In this document: in pieces, positions 54,796 to 64,000 of the stretch
Layout of the letters: every line of letters starts with the position of its first letter
Position numbering within the stretch: position 1 is the stretch's first letter
Assembly: GCA_020723405.1 (NCBI GenBank)
Contig: DYIY01000002.1
Span: forward strand, 310,001-374,000
From: Thiobacillus denitrificans
GTDB taxonomy: Bacteria > Pseudomonadota > Gammaproteobacteria > Burkholderiales > Thiobacillaceae
Length of the DNA stretch: 64,000 nucleotides
Reading direction: 5' to 3'
The notes under the pieces: generated by a model
Seen by the model: only the letters and a program-made list of their open reading frames with translations
Database searches by the model: none
Told to the model about the DNA's origin: nothing
Program-made: the position numbers and the translations under genes

Positions 54796-55962
54796 TCAAT
54801 CCTTCCCGAACAGATCCCGGCTGTAGATCTTGTCGGCCACGTCGCGGATGTCCTCGGTGATACGGTTGGCGATGATCACGTCGGACTGGCGTTTGAACTC
54901 GGCCAGGTCGTTCACCACCCGGGAATGGTAGAACTCGGCCTCGGTCAGCACCGGCTCATAGACGATCACTTCGATGCCCTTGGCTTTGATCCGTTTCATG
55001 ATGCCCTGGATGCTGGAGGCCCGGAAATTGTCCGAGCCGCTCTTCATGATCAGCCGGTGCACCCCCACGGTCTTCGGGTTCATGCGGATGATGCTGTCGG
55101 CCACGAAGTCCTTGCGCGTCGTGTTGGCGTCGACGATGGCCCGGATCAGGTTCTGGGGCACATCCTTGTAGTTGGCCAGGAGTTGCTTGGTGTCCTTGGG
55201 CAGGCAGTAGCCGCCGTAGCCGAAAGAGGGGTTGTTGTAATGCTGGCCGATGCGCGGGTCCAGACAGACGCCTTCGATGATGTGCTTGCTGTCCAGGCCG
55301 TGGGTGGCGGCATAGGTGTCCAATTCGTTGAAATAGGCCACCCGCATGGCCAGGTAGGTGTTGGAGAACAGCTTGATGGCTTCGGCTTCGGTGGAATCGG
55401 TGAACAACACCGGAATGCCTTCCTTCTGGGCCCCTTGGGTAAGCAGCCGGGCAAAGGTCTGCGCCCGTTCCGATTGCTCGCCGATGACGATGCGGGAGGG
55501 ATGCAGGTTGTCGTACAGCGCTTTGCCCTCGCGCAGAAATTCCGGCGAGAAGATCAGATTGTTGCTGCCGGTTTCCTCCCGCACCTTGGCGGTGTAACCC
55601 ACCGGTACGGTGGATTTGATGACCATCACCGCATCCGGGTTCAAGGCCATCACGTCCCGGATCACCGCCTCCACCGAGCGGGTGTTGAAGTAGTTGGTCT
55701 CCGGGTCGTAGTCCGTGGGGGTGGCGATGACGACAAAGTCGGCACCGGCATAGGCATCGGTCTTGTCCAGGGTGGCACGGAAATTGAGGGGTTTGTTGGC
55801 CAGGAAGTCCTCGATCTCCGCATCGGAGATGGGCGACTCCCTCCGGTTCATCTTGTCCACCTTCTCGGGGACGATATCCAGGGCCACCACTTCGTTGTGC
55901 TGGGCGAGGAGCACGGCCAGGGAGAGTCCCACGTAGCCGGTGCCGGCAATGGCGATTTTCAT
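54796..55962 (-). CDS. ugd: UDP-glucose 6-dehydrogenase
   Basis: 388 residues, the short Ugd form. NAD-binding [49 protein letters not shown], and the catalytic cysteine in [12 protein letters not shown]. It makes UDP-glucuronate for surface polysaccharides. No polysaccharide genes are adjacent in the window. It follows pyrF after 16 bp. Confidence 0.96.
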   Translation of the reverse strand: MKIAIAGTGYVGLSLAVLLAQHNEVVALDIVPEKVDKMNRRESPISDAEIEDFLANKPLNFRATLDKTDAYAGADFVVIATPTDYDPETNYFNTRSVEAVIRDVMALNPDAVMVIKSTVPVGYTAKVREETGSNNLIFSPEFLREGKALYDNLHPSRIVIGEQSERAQTFARLLTQGAQKEGIPVLFTDSTEAEAIKLFSNTYLAMRVAYFNELDTYAATHGLDSKHIIEGVCLDPRIGQHYNNPSFGYGGYCLPKDTKQLLANYKDVPQNLIRAIVDANTTRKDFVADSIIRMNPKTVGVHRLIMKSGSDNFRASSIQGIMKRIKAKGIEVIVYEPVLTEAEFYHSRVVNDLAEFKRQSDVIIANRITEDIRDVADKIYSRDLFGKD

Positions 55963-55978
55963 GCTGTTTCCCGTAGGG

Positions 55979-56698
55979 TTAATTGGACGGAAGAGTGCTG
56001 ATTTCAGCGGAAATGCGTTTCAAGGCTTCGACAGGGTCGGCTGCCTGGGTGATGGGCCGGCCGATGACCAGATAATCGGCACCGGCAGCCAAAGCCTGAA
56101 GCGGGGTGAGGATCCGGGTCTGGTCTCCCGTGGCGCTGCCTGCAGGGCGGATGCCCGGAGTGACCAGTTTGAAGTCCGGCCCCATTGCCCGGCGCAGGGC
56201 CGGCGCCTCCAGAGCCGAGCAGACCACCCCGTCCAGTCCGGCCTGGCCCGTGAGGAGGGCAAGACGCAACACCTGCTCCTCGGTGGCACCGGACACCCCC
56301 ACGGCCGCCAATTCCTCCGGCCCCATGCTGGTCAGCACGGTGACGGCGATGAGCAGGGGCCGGCGCTCCAGGTCTTCCAGGGCCTGCCGGGCGGCGGCCA
56401 GCATGCGTGGCCCCCCGGAGGCATGCACGTTGACCATCCACACCCCCAGTCGGGCCGCCGCCTTGCAGGCCTGGGCCACGGTGTTGGGAATGTCGTGGAA
56501 CTTCAGATCCAGGAATACCAGGTAGCCCCGCCCCACCAGATCCCGGACGAAATCCGGTCCGGCCGCCACAAAAAGTTCCTTGCCCACCTTCAAGCGGCAC
56601 AGGGCAGGGTCCAGACGCGCTACCACGGCTCTGGCCGAGTCGGCATCCGGGTAATCCAGGGCGACGATGATGGGGGGGACGGAGGGGGAATCACTCAT
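55979..56698 (-). CDS. pyrF: Orotidine 5'-phosphate decarboxylase
   Basis: 239 residues. [11 protein letters not shown], the catalytic D-x-K-x-x-D set in [22 protein letters not shown], and [14 protein letters not shown]. It makes UMP. Overlaps the lapB stop by 8 bases. Confidence 0.96.
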   Translation of the reverse strand: MSDSPSVPPIIVALDYPDADSARAVVARLDPALCRLKVGKELFVAAGPDFVRDLVGRGYLVFLDLKFHDIPNTVAQACKAAARLGVWMVNVHASGGPRMLAAARQALEDLERRPLLIAVTVLTSMGPEELAAVGVSGATEEQVLRLALLTGQAGLDGVVCSALEAPALRRAMGPDFKLVTPGIRPAGSATGDQTRILTPLQALAAGADYLVIGRPITQAADPVEALKRISAEISTLPSN

Positions 56699-57848
56699 GT
56701 TCGATACGTTCCGGGGGAATGCTTTCCCAGCGGGCGCAGGCCGGGCATTGCCAGAAGAACTGGCGGGCCTTGAAGCCGCAACTGGTGCATTGGTAATAGG
56801 CGATGCGACTTACCTGGCGGTGCACCAGATCCTGGGCCAGACGGGTTTCCATGGCCTCCGGGTGTACGGCGTTGCTGGCCTGGAGATAGTCGTCCAGGGC
56901 ACGCAGGCTGGGGTGGCGCTTCAATTCCTCGGCGGCCAGTTGCCTGGCCGCCTCCCAGCCCTGGTGTTCGGCCACGGTCTGGAACAGCAGATGCAGGAGA
57001 TCCGGGCTGGGGCGCCGATCCAGATAGGCCTTGAGCAGGGCCACCACCTCGCCGCTGCGACCCTGGCGGCCATGGGCCTGGACCAGCCGCTCGGCCACCA
57101 CGGGCAGGAAGCCCGGGTTGATGTCCTCCAGGCGCCGCCAGGCGACGATGGCGGCCTCATCCCGGCCCTGTTTCACCTCCAGGTCGCCCAGCAGCATCCA
57201 GGCCCGGGCGGCCCGCTTGTTCTCCTCAAGGGCGAGCTCCAGTTGGGCACGGGCCCCGTCCGGGTCATCCCGCAGCATGGCAGCAGCGGCCAACTCGCAA
57301 TGGTAGTGGGCCGTGTCGGCATGCTGGGCCGGGCAACCCAGCTTCTCCAGGCGTTTGGCGGTGAGGATGGCCTGCTGCCAGTCCTTGGTGAGCACCTGGA
57401 TATCCAGGATGTGGCGCAGGGCATCCAGGGCGTGGCTCCCCGTTTCCAGACGGCGGAAGACGGATTCGGCCCGGTCCAGCAGGCCCGATTTCAGGAAATC
57501 CTCCCCCAGTTCATAGAGGGCCTTCATGCGCTGGTCCTGGGACAGGTCGGCCCGGTCCACCAGGTTCTGGTGGATGCGGATGGCCCGATCCAGTTCCCCC
57601 CTGCGGCGGAACAGGGCGCCCAGGGCGAAGTGCAGTTCCAGGGTGTCCGGGTCCATCCTGGCCACTTCCAGAAAGGCCTCGATGGCCTTGTCCGGCTGCT
57701 CGTTGAGCAGGTAGTTGAGGCCCTTGAAGTAGGAACGGGGCACCGCCCGGGATTCCTGCATGACGTGGCGGATGTCCACCCGGGCGGCCAACCAGCCCAG
57801 GCCGAAGAACAAGGGAATGACCAGCAGGTACCAGGACTCGAATTCCAT
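56691..57848 (-). CDS. lapB: Lipopolysaccharide assembly protein LapB
   Basis: 385 residues. N-terminal membrane segment ([18 protein letters not shown]), then tandem TPR units (from [20 protein letters not shown]) and a C-terminal rubredoxin-like knuckle ([20 protein letters not shown]). It couples LpxC turnover by FtsH to LPS synthesis. The start at 57848 follows lapA after 2 bp. The longer frame upstream is not coding. Confidence 0.95.
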   Translation of the reverse strand: MEFESWYLLVIPLFFGLGWLAARVDIRHVMQESRAVPRSYFKGLNYLLNEQPDKAIEAFLEVARMDPDTLELHFALGALFRRRGELDRAIRIHQNLVDRADLSQDQRMKALYELGEDFLKSGLLDRAESVFRRLETGSHALDALRHILDIQVLTKDWQQAILTAKRLEKLGCPAQHADTAHYHCELAAAAMLRDDPDGARAQLELALEENKRAARAWMLLGDLEVKQGRDEAAIVAWRRLEDINPGFLPVVAERLVQAHGRQGRSGEVVALLKAYLDRRPSPDLLHLLFQTVAEHQGWEAARQLAAEELKRHPSLRALDDYLQASNAVHPEAMETRLAQDLVHRQVSRIAYYQCTSCGFKARQFFWQCPACARWESIPPERIEHE

Positions 57849-57850
57849 GC

Positions 57851-58096
57851 CTACTCTTTCTGCAATTCCCGGCGCAGGCTGCGCAACTCCCGGTGGCCCC
57901 GCAACAGACGCAGGGAGCAGGCCAGCAAGCCGGTGAACAGCCCCAGGGCGAAGACGGCCAGGATGACCAGGGACAGGGGGGCCCGCCACTCCAGGCCCAG
58001 GAAATAGCGCAGGACCACGGTGTCGCTGTTCTGGGCAGCAAAGCCCAGCAGCAGCAGGAACAGGATGATCTTGAGAGGAAGCGCCAGGGCGCGCAC
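57851..58096 (-). CDS. lapA: Lipopolysaccharide assembly protein LapA
   Basis: 81 residues from a GTG at 58096; no ATG lies in a suitable place. Two membrane segments: IILFLLLLGFAAQNSDTVVL and LSLVILAVFALGLFTGLLAC. The QNSD sequence and the polar tail (RLLRGHRELRSLRRELQ) are typical of LapA. It works with LapB in LPS assembly. It lies 138 bp after ihfB, and a terminator stands between. Confidence 0.88.
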   Translation of the reverse strand: MRALALPLKIILFLLLLGFAAQNSDTVVLRYFLGLEWRAPLSLVILAVFALGLFTGLLACSLRLLRGHRELRSLRRELQKE

Positions 58097-58181
58097 AGGT
58101 CGGGCCGGTCTTGGAATGGGCGGATTGTAGCGGGATGCCCTCCCCGTCACCACAGCGCCAGGCCCATGGGCCGGCGCCAAT

Positions 58182-58213
58182 AAAAAAGGGCGCCGGGTTG
58201 CGCGGCGCCCTTT
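58182..58213 (-). terminator. Rho-independent terminator after ihfB
   Basis: An 11-bp stem (AAAGGGCGCCG with CGGCGCCCTTT), 7-base loop, then six T on the minus strand. It separates ihfB from lapA, so lapA-lapB-pyrF must have its own promoter or depend on read-through. Confidence 0.9.
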
Positions 58214-58233
58214 GGAACGACAGCCGGGATTGG

Positions 58234-58521
58234 TTATGAATCCTTGAAGTCCACCCGATCGCGCAATTCCTTGCCCGCCTTGAAGTGGGGCACGTACTTG
58301 CCTTCGACATGGACCTTTTCGCCGGTCTTGGGGTTGCGCCCCACCCGGGGCGGGCGGAAATTCAGACTGAAGCTGCCGAACCCGCGGATTTCGATGCGTT
58401 CCCCTTCCACCAGACTGCTGATCATGGCATCCAGGATCGTCTTCACCGCCAGTTCGGCATCCGCCGCCACCAGATGAGGATGGCGCTCCGCCAGCCGGGC
58501 GATCAGCTCCGACTTGGTCAT
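58234..58521 (-). CDS. ihfB: Integration host factor subunit beta
   Basis: 95 residues from [10 protein letters not shown]; an ATG 6 codons upstream overlaps the rpsA stop. DNA-binding arm [20 protein letters not shown] with the conserved proline. It bends DNA with IhfA. It follows rpsA after 14 bp, the usual order. IHF could also help loop DNA at the sigma-54 promoter of hupS. Confidence 0.97.
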   Translation of the reverse strand: MTKSELIARLAERHPHLVAADAELAVKTILDAMISSLVEGERIEIRGFGSFSLNFRPPRVGRNPKTGEKVHVEGKYVPHFKAGKELRDRVDFKDS

Positions 58522-58535
58522 GGCGCCGGCTTCGA

Positions 58536-60251
58536 TCATTCCGCGCTCTTGTTATCGAGTTTGGCCTTGAGCAGGGCACCCAGGTTGGTGGTGCCGGTGG
58601 ACTGCTCGGAAGCCAGTTTGCGCAGGGCCTCGGACTGCTCGGCGGCGTCCTTGGCCTTGATGGACAGGTTGATCTGGCGGTTCTTGCGATCAATGTTGAT
58701 GATCACCGTCTCCACCGCGTCGCCTTCCTTCAGGTGATTGCGGATGTCCTCGACCCGCTCACGGGAAACCTCGGAGGCCCGCAGGTAGCCTTCCACCTCG
58801 CCGTCCAGACCGATCACCGCGCCCTTGGCATCCAGGGACTTGACGCTGCCCTTGACGATGGAACCCTTGTCATGGGTGGCCACGTAGGCGTTGAAGGGAT
58901 CATTCTCCAGTTGCTTGATGCCCAGGGAGATGCGCTCCTTCTCCACGTCGATGGCCAGCACCACGGCTTCCACTTCCTCACCCTTGCGGTAGTTGCGCAG
59001 GGCTTCCTCGCCGGGCAGGCTCCAGGACAGGTCGGACAGGTGCACCAGGCCGTCGATGCCGCCAGGCAGGCCGATGAACACGCCGAAATCGGTGATGGAC
59101 TTGATCTGGCCCTTCACCTTGTCACCCTTCTTGGCGTTCATGGCGAAATCGTCCCAGGGATTGGATTTGCACTGCTTCATGCCCAGGGAGATACGGCGGC
59201 GGTCCTCGTCGATCTCCAGGACCATGACTTCCACTTCGTCACCCAGGGAAACCATCTTGGAGGGATTCACGTTCTTGTTGGTCCAGTCCATCTCGGACAC
59301 GTGGACCAGGCCCTCGATGCCCGGTTCGATTTCCACGAAGGCGCCGTAGTCGGTCAGGTTGGCCACCTTGCCGAACATGCGGGTGCCGGTGGGGTAACGC
59401 CGGGACAGGCCCACCCACGGGTCTTCGCCCAGCTGCTTGAGGCCCAGGGAAACCCGGTTCTTCTCCTGATCGAACTTGAGCACCATGGCGGTGACTTCGT
59501 CGCCCACGGTGACCACTTCGGAGGGATGCTTGACCCGGCGCCAGGCCAGGTCGGTGATGTGCAGCAGGCCGTCGATGCCGCCCAGGTCCACGAAGGCACC
59601 GTATTCGGTGATGTTCTTGACCACGCCCTTGACCTGGGCGCCTTCCTTCAGGTTGGCCAGCAGGGTCTCCCGCTCGGCGCCCATGCTGGCTTCCAGCACG
59701 GCCTTGCGGGACACCACCACGTTGTTGCGCTTGCGGTCCAGCTTGATGACCTTGAAATCGGATTCCTTGCCTTCGAAGGGGCTGGTGTCCTTGATGGGGC
59801 GCACGTCCACCAGAGAACCGGGCAGGAAGGCGCGGATGCCGTTGCACATGACGGTGAGGCCACCCTTGACCTTGCCGTTGATCACACCCTTGACCACGCG
59901 GCCCTCTTCCATGGCGGCTTCCAGATCCAGCCAGGCGGCCAGACGGCGGGCCCGGTCGCGGGACAGCTTGGTGGAACCGTAACCGTCCTCGATGGATTCG
60001 ATGGCGACCTGGACGAAGTCGCCCACCTGCACTTCCACCTCGCCCCGGTCGTTCTTGAACTCCTCGACGGGGATCAGGCTCTCGGACTTGAGGCCGGCGT
60101 TGACGGTGACGAAGTTATCGTCGATGGCCACGACTTCGGCGGTGATGACTTCACCCTGACGCATTTCCTGCTTGGAGATGCTTTCTTCGAAGAGGGCGGC
60201 AAAGGATTCCATGGATTCCATGGCGGGTTGGATGGACATTGCGGTGGACAT
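58536..60251 (-). CDS. rpsA: 30S ribosomal protein S1
   Basis: 571 residues from [11 protein letters not shown] at 60251; ATGs at 60281 (upstream) and at the [13 protein letters not shown] stretch are alternatives. Six S1 (OB-fold) domains are visible, for example [60 protein letters not shown] and [21 protein letters not shown]. It helps mRNA bind to the ribosome. Between cmk and ihfB as usual. Confidence 0.97.
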   Translation of the reverse strand: MSTAMSIQPAMESMESFAALFEESISKQEMRQGEVITAEVVAIDDNFVTVNAGLKSESLIPVEEFKNDRGEVEVQVGDFVQVAIESIEDGYGSTKLSRDRARRLAAWLDLEAAMEEGRVVKGVINGKVKGGLTVMCNGIRAFLPGSLVDVRPIKDTSPFEGKESDFKVIKLDRKRNNVVVSRKAVLEASMGAERETLLANLKEGAQVKGVVKNITEYGAFVDLGGIDGLLHITDLAWRRVKHPSEVVTVGDEVTAMVLKFDQEKNRVSLGLKQLGEDPWVGLSRRYPTGTRMFGKVANLTDYGAFVEIEPGIEGLVHVSEMDWTNKNVNPSKMVSLGDEVEVMVLEIDEDRRRISLGMKQCKSNPWDDFAMNAKKGDKVKGQIKSITDFGVFIGLPGGIDGLVHLSDLSWSLPGEEALRNYRKGEEVEAVVLAIDVEKERISLGIKQLENDPFNAYVATHDKGSIVKGSVKSLDAKGAVIGLDGEVEGYLRASEVSRERVEDIRNHLKEGDAVETVIINIDRKNRQINLSIKAKDAAEQSEALRKLASEQSTGTTNLGALLKAKLDNKSAE

Positions 60252-60349
60252 GTAGGGACCTGAGTGAAACCGTGTTGCCACGGCGGGTTGGTTGAAAATA
60301 AAAACCGAAAGGCACCCGGTCTTTCACCCGGACGGCGCCTTCCGGCGGT

Positions 60350-61024
60350 TCAGTGGGCGGAGGCTTCCCGGAACCAGACCAGTACCTGCTCCACGGCTTG
60401 GCCGATGGTCAGGTCGGAGGTTTCCAGGAGGTGGGCATCCGCCGTCTGTCGCAGGGGAGCGGCGGCCCGGGCGGCATCCCGCGCGTCCCGTTCGCTCAAG
60501 TCCTGAAACAGGGCGGCGAGATTAGCATCGAATCCTTTTTCAATCAACTGCTTATAGCGTCTGTTGGCGCGCTCCTCGCAAGTCGCCGTAAGGAAGATTT
60601 TGAGCGCCGCATCGGGGAATACCACCGAGCCCATGTCCCGCCCATCGGTCACCAGCCCCGGGGCCTGGCGGAAGGCCCGCTGGCGTTCCAGCAGGGCTTC
60701 CCGGACCGGAGGCATGGCGGCAATGCGGGAGGCGTCCCGGCCCGCCTCCTCGGTGCGGATGGCGTCCCCCACGGGCTGGCCGTCCAGGTACACCTCGCCG
60801 CCGTCGAAGCGCAGGTCCAGGCCCCGGGCCAGGCCGGCCAGGGCCTGCGGATCCTCCAGGGACACGCCGGCCCGGCGGGCGGCGAAGGCGGTGACCCGGT
60901 AGATGGCGCCGCTGTCCAGATAGTGGAAGCCCAGGGCCCGGGCGGCCAGGGCGGCCACGGTGCCCTTGCCGGAGGCGGAAGGCCCGTCGATGGCGATGAC
61001 GGGAATCGCTGCGCTGGCGTGCAT
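60350..61024 (-). CDS. cmk: Cytidylate kinase
   Basis: 224 residues from [15 protein letters not shown]-loop [35 protein letters not shown] and the insert with [10 protein letters not shown]. It phosphorylates CMP and dCMP. The ATG overlaps the aroA stop by one base (TGATG). Confidence 0.96.
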   Translation of the reverse strand: MHASAAIPVIAIDGPSASGKGTVAALAARALGFHYLDSGAIYRVTAFAARRAGVSLEDPQALAGLARGLDLRFDGGEVYLDGQPVGDAIRTEEAGRDASRIAAMPPVREALLERQRAFRQAPGLVTDGRDMGSVVFPDAALKIFLTATCEERANRRYKQLIEKGFDANLAALFQDLSERDARDAARAAAPLRQTADAHLLETSDLTIGQAVEQVLVWFREASAH

Positions 61025-62322
61025 CAGAAGGCCTTGGTCTGGGTGATGGCGGCGAAGCGCTCGAAGTAGTCGGGGAAGGTCTTGGCCACGCATCCGGGGT
61101 CGTTGATGCGGACCGGCACCCCCCCCAGGGCCACCAGGGAGAAGCACATGGCCATGCGGTGATCGTCGTAGGTGTCGATGGCGGCGTTGGGCACCAGCCT
61201 GGCCGGCGGGGTGATGCGGAGGAAGTCGGACCCCTCCTCCACCGTGGCGCCCAGCTTGCGCAGTTCCGTGGCCATGGCGGCGATGCGGTCGGTTTCCTTG
61301 ACCCGCCAGGAGGCGATGTTGGACAGGGTGGTGGGGCCCTCGGCGAACAGGGCCAGCACGGCCAGGGTCATGGCGGCGTCGGGGATGTGGTTGCAGTCCA
61401 GGTCCAGGGCCTGCAATTTCGTGCCGCAGGCCAGGCGGCTCTCCACCCAGTCGGGGCCGAAGCCCACTTCCACGCCCATGCGGGCCAGGGCTTCGGCGAA
61501 GCGCACGTCGCCCTGGATGCTGTTGCGGCCCACCCCCTGGACCCGCACCGGGCCATGGCCCAGGGCGCCGGCGGCGAGGAAGTAGGAGGCCGAGGAGGCA
61601 TCCCCCTCCACCAGGATTTCCAGAGGGCTCCGGTAGGTGGCGGCGGGCACGATGAAGCGCTCCCAGCCCTCCCGCGCCACCGCCACGCCGTAGCGCTTCA
61701 TGAGGTTGAGGGTGATCTCCACGTAGGGCTTGGAGATGAGTTCCCCCACCACCCGGATGCCCACTTCCCGGCCCAGCAGGGGGGCGGCCAGCAGAAGGCC
61801 GGTCAAATACTGGCTGGACACGTTGCCCTTCACGGCGATCTCGCCCCCCTGGGGCTCGGGGGGCAGGATGTGCAGGGGCGGGAAGCCGTCGTTCTCGGTG
61901 TAGTCGATGTTGGCGCCGGCCAGGCGCAGGGCCTCCACCAGGTCGCCGATGGGCCGCTCGTGCATGCGCGGCACCCCGGACAGGGTGTAGTCGCCGTGGG
62001 CGAAGGCGCAGGCGGCGGTGAGGCTGCGGAAGGCGGTACCGGCGTTGCCGAGGAACAGGTTGGCGTACTTCACCGGGAAGGAACCGGCCACGCCGCTGAC
62101 CCGGTAGTCGTCCGTGCCGTCGATGCGCTGCCAGCCCACCCCCAGGCGATGCAGGGCGTCCAGCATGACGTGGGTATCGTCCGATTCCAGCAGCCCCTTC
62201 ACCAGGGTCTCCCCCGCCGCCAGGGCGGACAGGAGCAGGATGCGGTTGGAGATGCTCTTGGAGCCGGGCAGGCGGATGCTGCCCCGGGCGCCGGACAGGG
62301 CCGGCAGGTCAAGGTGTTGCAT
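61024..62322 (-). CDS. aroA: 3-phosphoshikimate 1-carboxyvinyltransferase
   Basis: 432 residues. [50 protein letters not shown], and [17 protein letters not shown] mark EPSP synthase of the common class I type. It makes EPSP for aromatic amino acids. It abuts tyrA upstream. Confidence 0.97.
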   Translation of the reverse strand: MQHLDLPALSGARGSIRLPGSKSISNRILLLSALAAGETLVKGLLESDDTHVMLDALHRLGVGWQRIDGTDDYRVSGVAGSFPVKYANLFLGNAGTAFRSLTAACAFAHGDYTLSGVPRMHERPIGDLVEALRLAGANIDYTENDGFPPLHILPPEPQGGEIAVKGNVSSQYLTGLLLAAPLLGREVGIRVVGELISKPYVEITLNLMKRYGVAVAREGWERFIVPAATYRSPLEILVEGDASSASYFLAAGALGHGPVRVQGVGRNSIQGDVRFAEALARMGVEVGFGPDWVESRLACGTKLQALDLDCNHIPDAAMTLAVLALFAEGPTTLSNIASWRVKETDRIAAMATELRKLGATVEEGSDFLRITPPARLVPNAAIDTYDDHRMAMCFSLVALGGVPVRINDPGCVAKTFPDYFERFAAITQTKAF

Positions 62323-63192
62323 TCAGTGGCCTCGCGCTTTGATCCAGTTGTGCCGGGCTTCCCGGGCCCGGGCGAATAAGGCTTCCAGGGCGGCGCTGTC
62401 CCCCGCCTTGAGCAGATCCCTCAGGTCGCCCAGCTTGGCGATGAAAGTATCCATTTCGGCCACCAGGGCGTCCTTGTTGGCCATGCTGATGTCCCGCCAC
62501 ATTTCCGGGTGGCTGCCGGCGATGCGGGTGAAATCCCGGAAGCCGCTGCCGGCGTGGCGGAAATAGATGTCTGCATCGGGCCGCCCGGCCAGTTCCTCCA
62601 TGAGGGCGAAGGCCACCAGATGGGGCAGGTGGCTGACGGCGGCGAACACCTGGTCGTGGCGCTCGGGGGGTAGCCGGCAGACGGTCGCCCCGCAGGCTTT
62701 CCAGAGGGCGGTCACCCTGTCGACCGCTTCCGGGGCATTTTCCGGCAAGGGGGTGATCACCAGGGGTTTGTGCCGGTACAGGCCGGGACGGGCCGCCTCG
62801 GCCCCACTGTTCTCGGCACCGGCGATGGGATGGGCCGGCACGAACTGGCCGATGCGCTCGCCCAGGCCGGCCCGGGCGGCGGCGATGACGTCCTGCTTGG
62901 TGCTGCCGGCATCGGTGATGATGCAGCCTGGCGGCAGGACGGGCGCCAGTTCGCGGAACAGGGGCCCCATGGCGCCAACCGGCACGGCCAGCAACACCAG
63001 ATCCGCGTCCCCCACCGCTGCTGCGGCGGAATCGGCGATGGCATCGATGATGCCCAGTTCCCGGGCCTTGTCCAGGTTGGCCCGTCTCCGTCCCACGCCG
63101 GTCACCTTGCCCACCAGGCCCTGCTGCTTCAGGTCCAGGGCCAGGGAGCCGCCGATCAGGCCCACCCCCACCACCACCAGGTGCTTGATCAT
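62323..63192 (-). CDS. tyrA: Prephenate dehydrogenase
   Basis: 289 residues from MIKHLVVVGVGLIGGSLALD at 63192, the NAD(P)-binding loop. TDAGSTKQDVI, FVPAHPIAGAENSGAEAA, and the ERHDQVFAAVSHLPHLVAFAL segment are typical. It makes 4-hydroxyphenylpyruvate (or works on arogenate). The start overlaps the hisC stop by 4 bases. Confidence 0.95.
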   Translation of the reverse strand: MIKHLVVVGVGLIGGSLALDLKQQGLVGKVTGVGRRRANLDKARELGIIDAIADSAAAAVGDADLVLLAVPVGAMGPLFRELAPVLPPGCIITDAGSTKQDVIAAARAGLGERIGQFVPAHPIAGAENSGAEAARPGLYRHKPLVITPLPENAPEAVDRVTALWKACGATVCRLPPERHDQVFAAVSHLPHLVAFALMEELAGRPDADIYFRHAGSGFRDFTRIAGSHPEMWRDISMANKDALVAEMDTFIAKLGDLRDLLKAGDSAALEALFARAREARHNWIKARGH

Positions 63193-64000
63193 GCCTTCCC
63201 CAGGATTGCCGCCAGGGCCGCCAGGCAGCGCTCGTTCTGCTCCGGCAGGCCGATGCTCACCCGCAGGTATTCGGCCATGCCGTAGTTGCCCACCGGGCGG
63301 ACGATGACGCCCTGACGCAACAGGGCCTGGAACACCGGCGTGGCATCGCCGCCCGGAGCCACCCGTACGGCGACGAAATTCCCGGCGGACGGTATCCAGT
63401 CCAGGCCCAGGCGCCGGAATCCGGCCTCGTACTGGGCCATGCCGGCATCGTTGAGGGCCTTGCTGCGGGCCAGGAAGTCCCCGTCGTCCAGGGCGGCGGC
63501 GGCGGCAGCCAGGGCCAGGCTGTTGACGTTGAAGGGCTGGCGCACCCGGTTGAGCAGGTCGGCCACCTCCGTCCGGCAGACCCCGTAGCCCACCCGCAGT
63601 CCCGCCAGGCCATAGGCCTTGGAGAAGGTGCGGGTGAGGATCAGGTTGGGGAAGCGCTTCAGCCAGTCCAGGGCAGGGGCCCGCTGGCGCGGGTCCATGT
63701 ATTCCACGTAGGCTTCGTCCAGCACCACCACCAGGGAGCGGACGGCCAGGGCTTCCAGGGCCCGTTCCAGTTCGGCGTTGTCCAGCAGGGTACCGGTGGG
63801 GTTGTTGGGGTTGGCGATCCACACCACCCGGGTATGGGGCTGGACCCGGGCCAGCATGGCTTCCAGGTCGTGGCCGAAATCCCGGGCCGGCGCCTCAATG
63901 CCGATGGCGCCGGCGGCCTGGGTGGCCAGGGGATAGACGGCGAAGGCATGGCGGGAATAGACCGCGGAAGTGCCCGGGGCCAGGAAGGCCCGGGCCACCA
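63189..64000 (-). CDS. hisC: Histidinol-phosphate aminotransferase, C-terminal part
   Basis: The 5' end lies outside the window. About 270 residues are seen: NPNNPTGTLLDNAEL, VVVLDEAYVEYMDP, the PLP lysine in TFSKAYGLAGLRVGYG, and the arginine in EYLRVSIGLPEQNER. Upstream of tyrA it may act in both histidine and phenylalanine/tyrosine synthesis. pheA is probably just outside the window. Confidence 0.94.
   Translation of the reverse strand, partial: VARAFLAPGTSAVYSRHAFAVYPLATQAAGAIGIEAPARDFGHDLEAMLARVQPHTRVVWIANPNNPTGTLLDNAELERALEALAVRSLVVVLDEAYVEYMDPRQRAPALDWLKRFPNLILTRTFSKAYGLAGLRVGYGVCRTEVADLLNRVRQPFNVNSLALAAAAAALDDGDFLARSKALNDAGMAQYEAGFRRLGLDWIPSAGNFVAVRVAPGGDATPVFQALLRQGVIVRPVGNYGMAEYLRVSIGLPEQNERCLAALAAILGKA

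Overview
The window reads as part of a GC-rich chromosome of a betaproteobacterium. The basis is gene order and protein type: hisC-tyrA-aroA-cmk-rpsA-ihfB-lapA-lapB-pyrF, yceD-rpmF-plsX-fabH-fabD-fabG-acpP-fabF-pabC-mltG-tmk-holB-pilZ, clpS-clpA next to icd, and a hup/hox-type hydrogenase locus. A facultative hydrogen oxidiser of the Rhodocyclales/Nitrosomonadales kind would fit, but no 16S gene is present and the genus cannot be fixed from this sequence.

Region 1 (1-22.0 kb, all on the minus strand) is a nearly complete locus for an oxygen-tolerant, membrane-bound [NiFe] uptake hydrogenase. Read in the direction of transcription it holds hupS-hupL-hupC-hupD-hupF-hupG-hupH-hupI-hupJ-hupK, then hypA-hypB-hypF-hypC-hypD-hypE-hypX, then a sigma-54 activator (hoxA type), and the H2-sensing regulatory hydrogenase hupU and hupV (hupV is cut by the window edge). 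A candidate -24/-12 promoter lies in front of hupS. The logic is: HupUV senses H2, HoxA drives sigma-54 transcription, the Hyp proteins build the NiFe(CN)2CO site, HupD processes HupL, HupF-K help the Fe-S subunit and large subunit mature in air, and HupC passes electrons to quinone.

This locus is unusual in how much foreign-looking DNA it carries. Eleven inverted-repeat doublets (each arm is C6T3-N-A3G6), plus one lone arm, occur only in the first 17.6 kb. Four of them are translated in frame, three in HypF and one in HypX, and two bracket a DUF559 nuclease gene. Two addiction-type pairs sit exactly at hyp gene junctions: mntA-hepT between hypD and hypE, and a DUF4258-like/DUF2283 pair between hypF and hypC. 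HypF also carries a translated 'SVIPANAGIQ'-type palindrome.

Region 2 (22.3-30.6 kb) has an unknown secreted proline-rich protein divergent from hupS, a CopA copper ATPase with its own in-frame repeat insertion, a membrane GIDE-like/EF-hand protein next to LemA, and gyrA.

Region 3 (30.7-38.1 kb) has an MTA/SAH deaminase, an RluE-type pseudouridine synthase, isocitrate dehydrogenase, a cold-shock protein, clpS-clpA and a TatD-type DNase.

Region 4 (38.1-51.5 kb) has the fatty-acid/phospholipid operon with tmk, holB and pilZ downstream, and a divergent two-subunit pyruvate carboxylase.

Region 5 (51.5-64 kb) has a Maf-type nucleotide pyrophosphatase, an RsmI-like methylase, a periplasm-targeted ATP-dependent DNA ligase, cysM, ugd, and the pyrF-to-hisC housekeeping cluster. 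A second palindromic repeat family (GTAGTCGGTAG arms) occurs four times between genes from 19 to 55 kb. No tRNA, rRNA, CRISPR array or classical IS transposase was seen.
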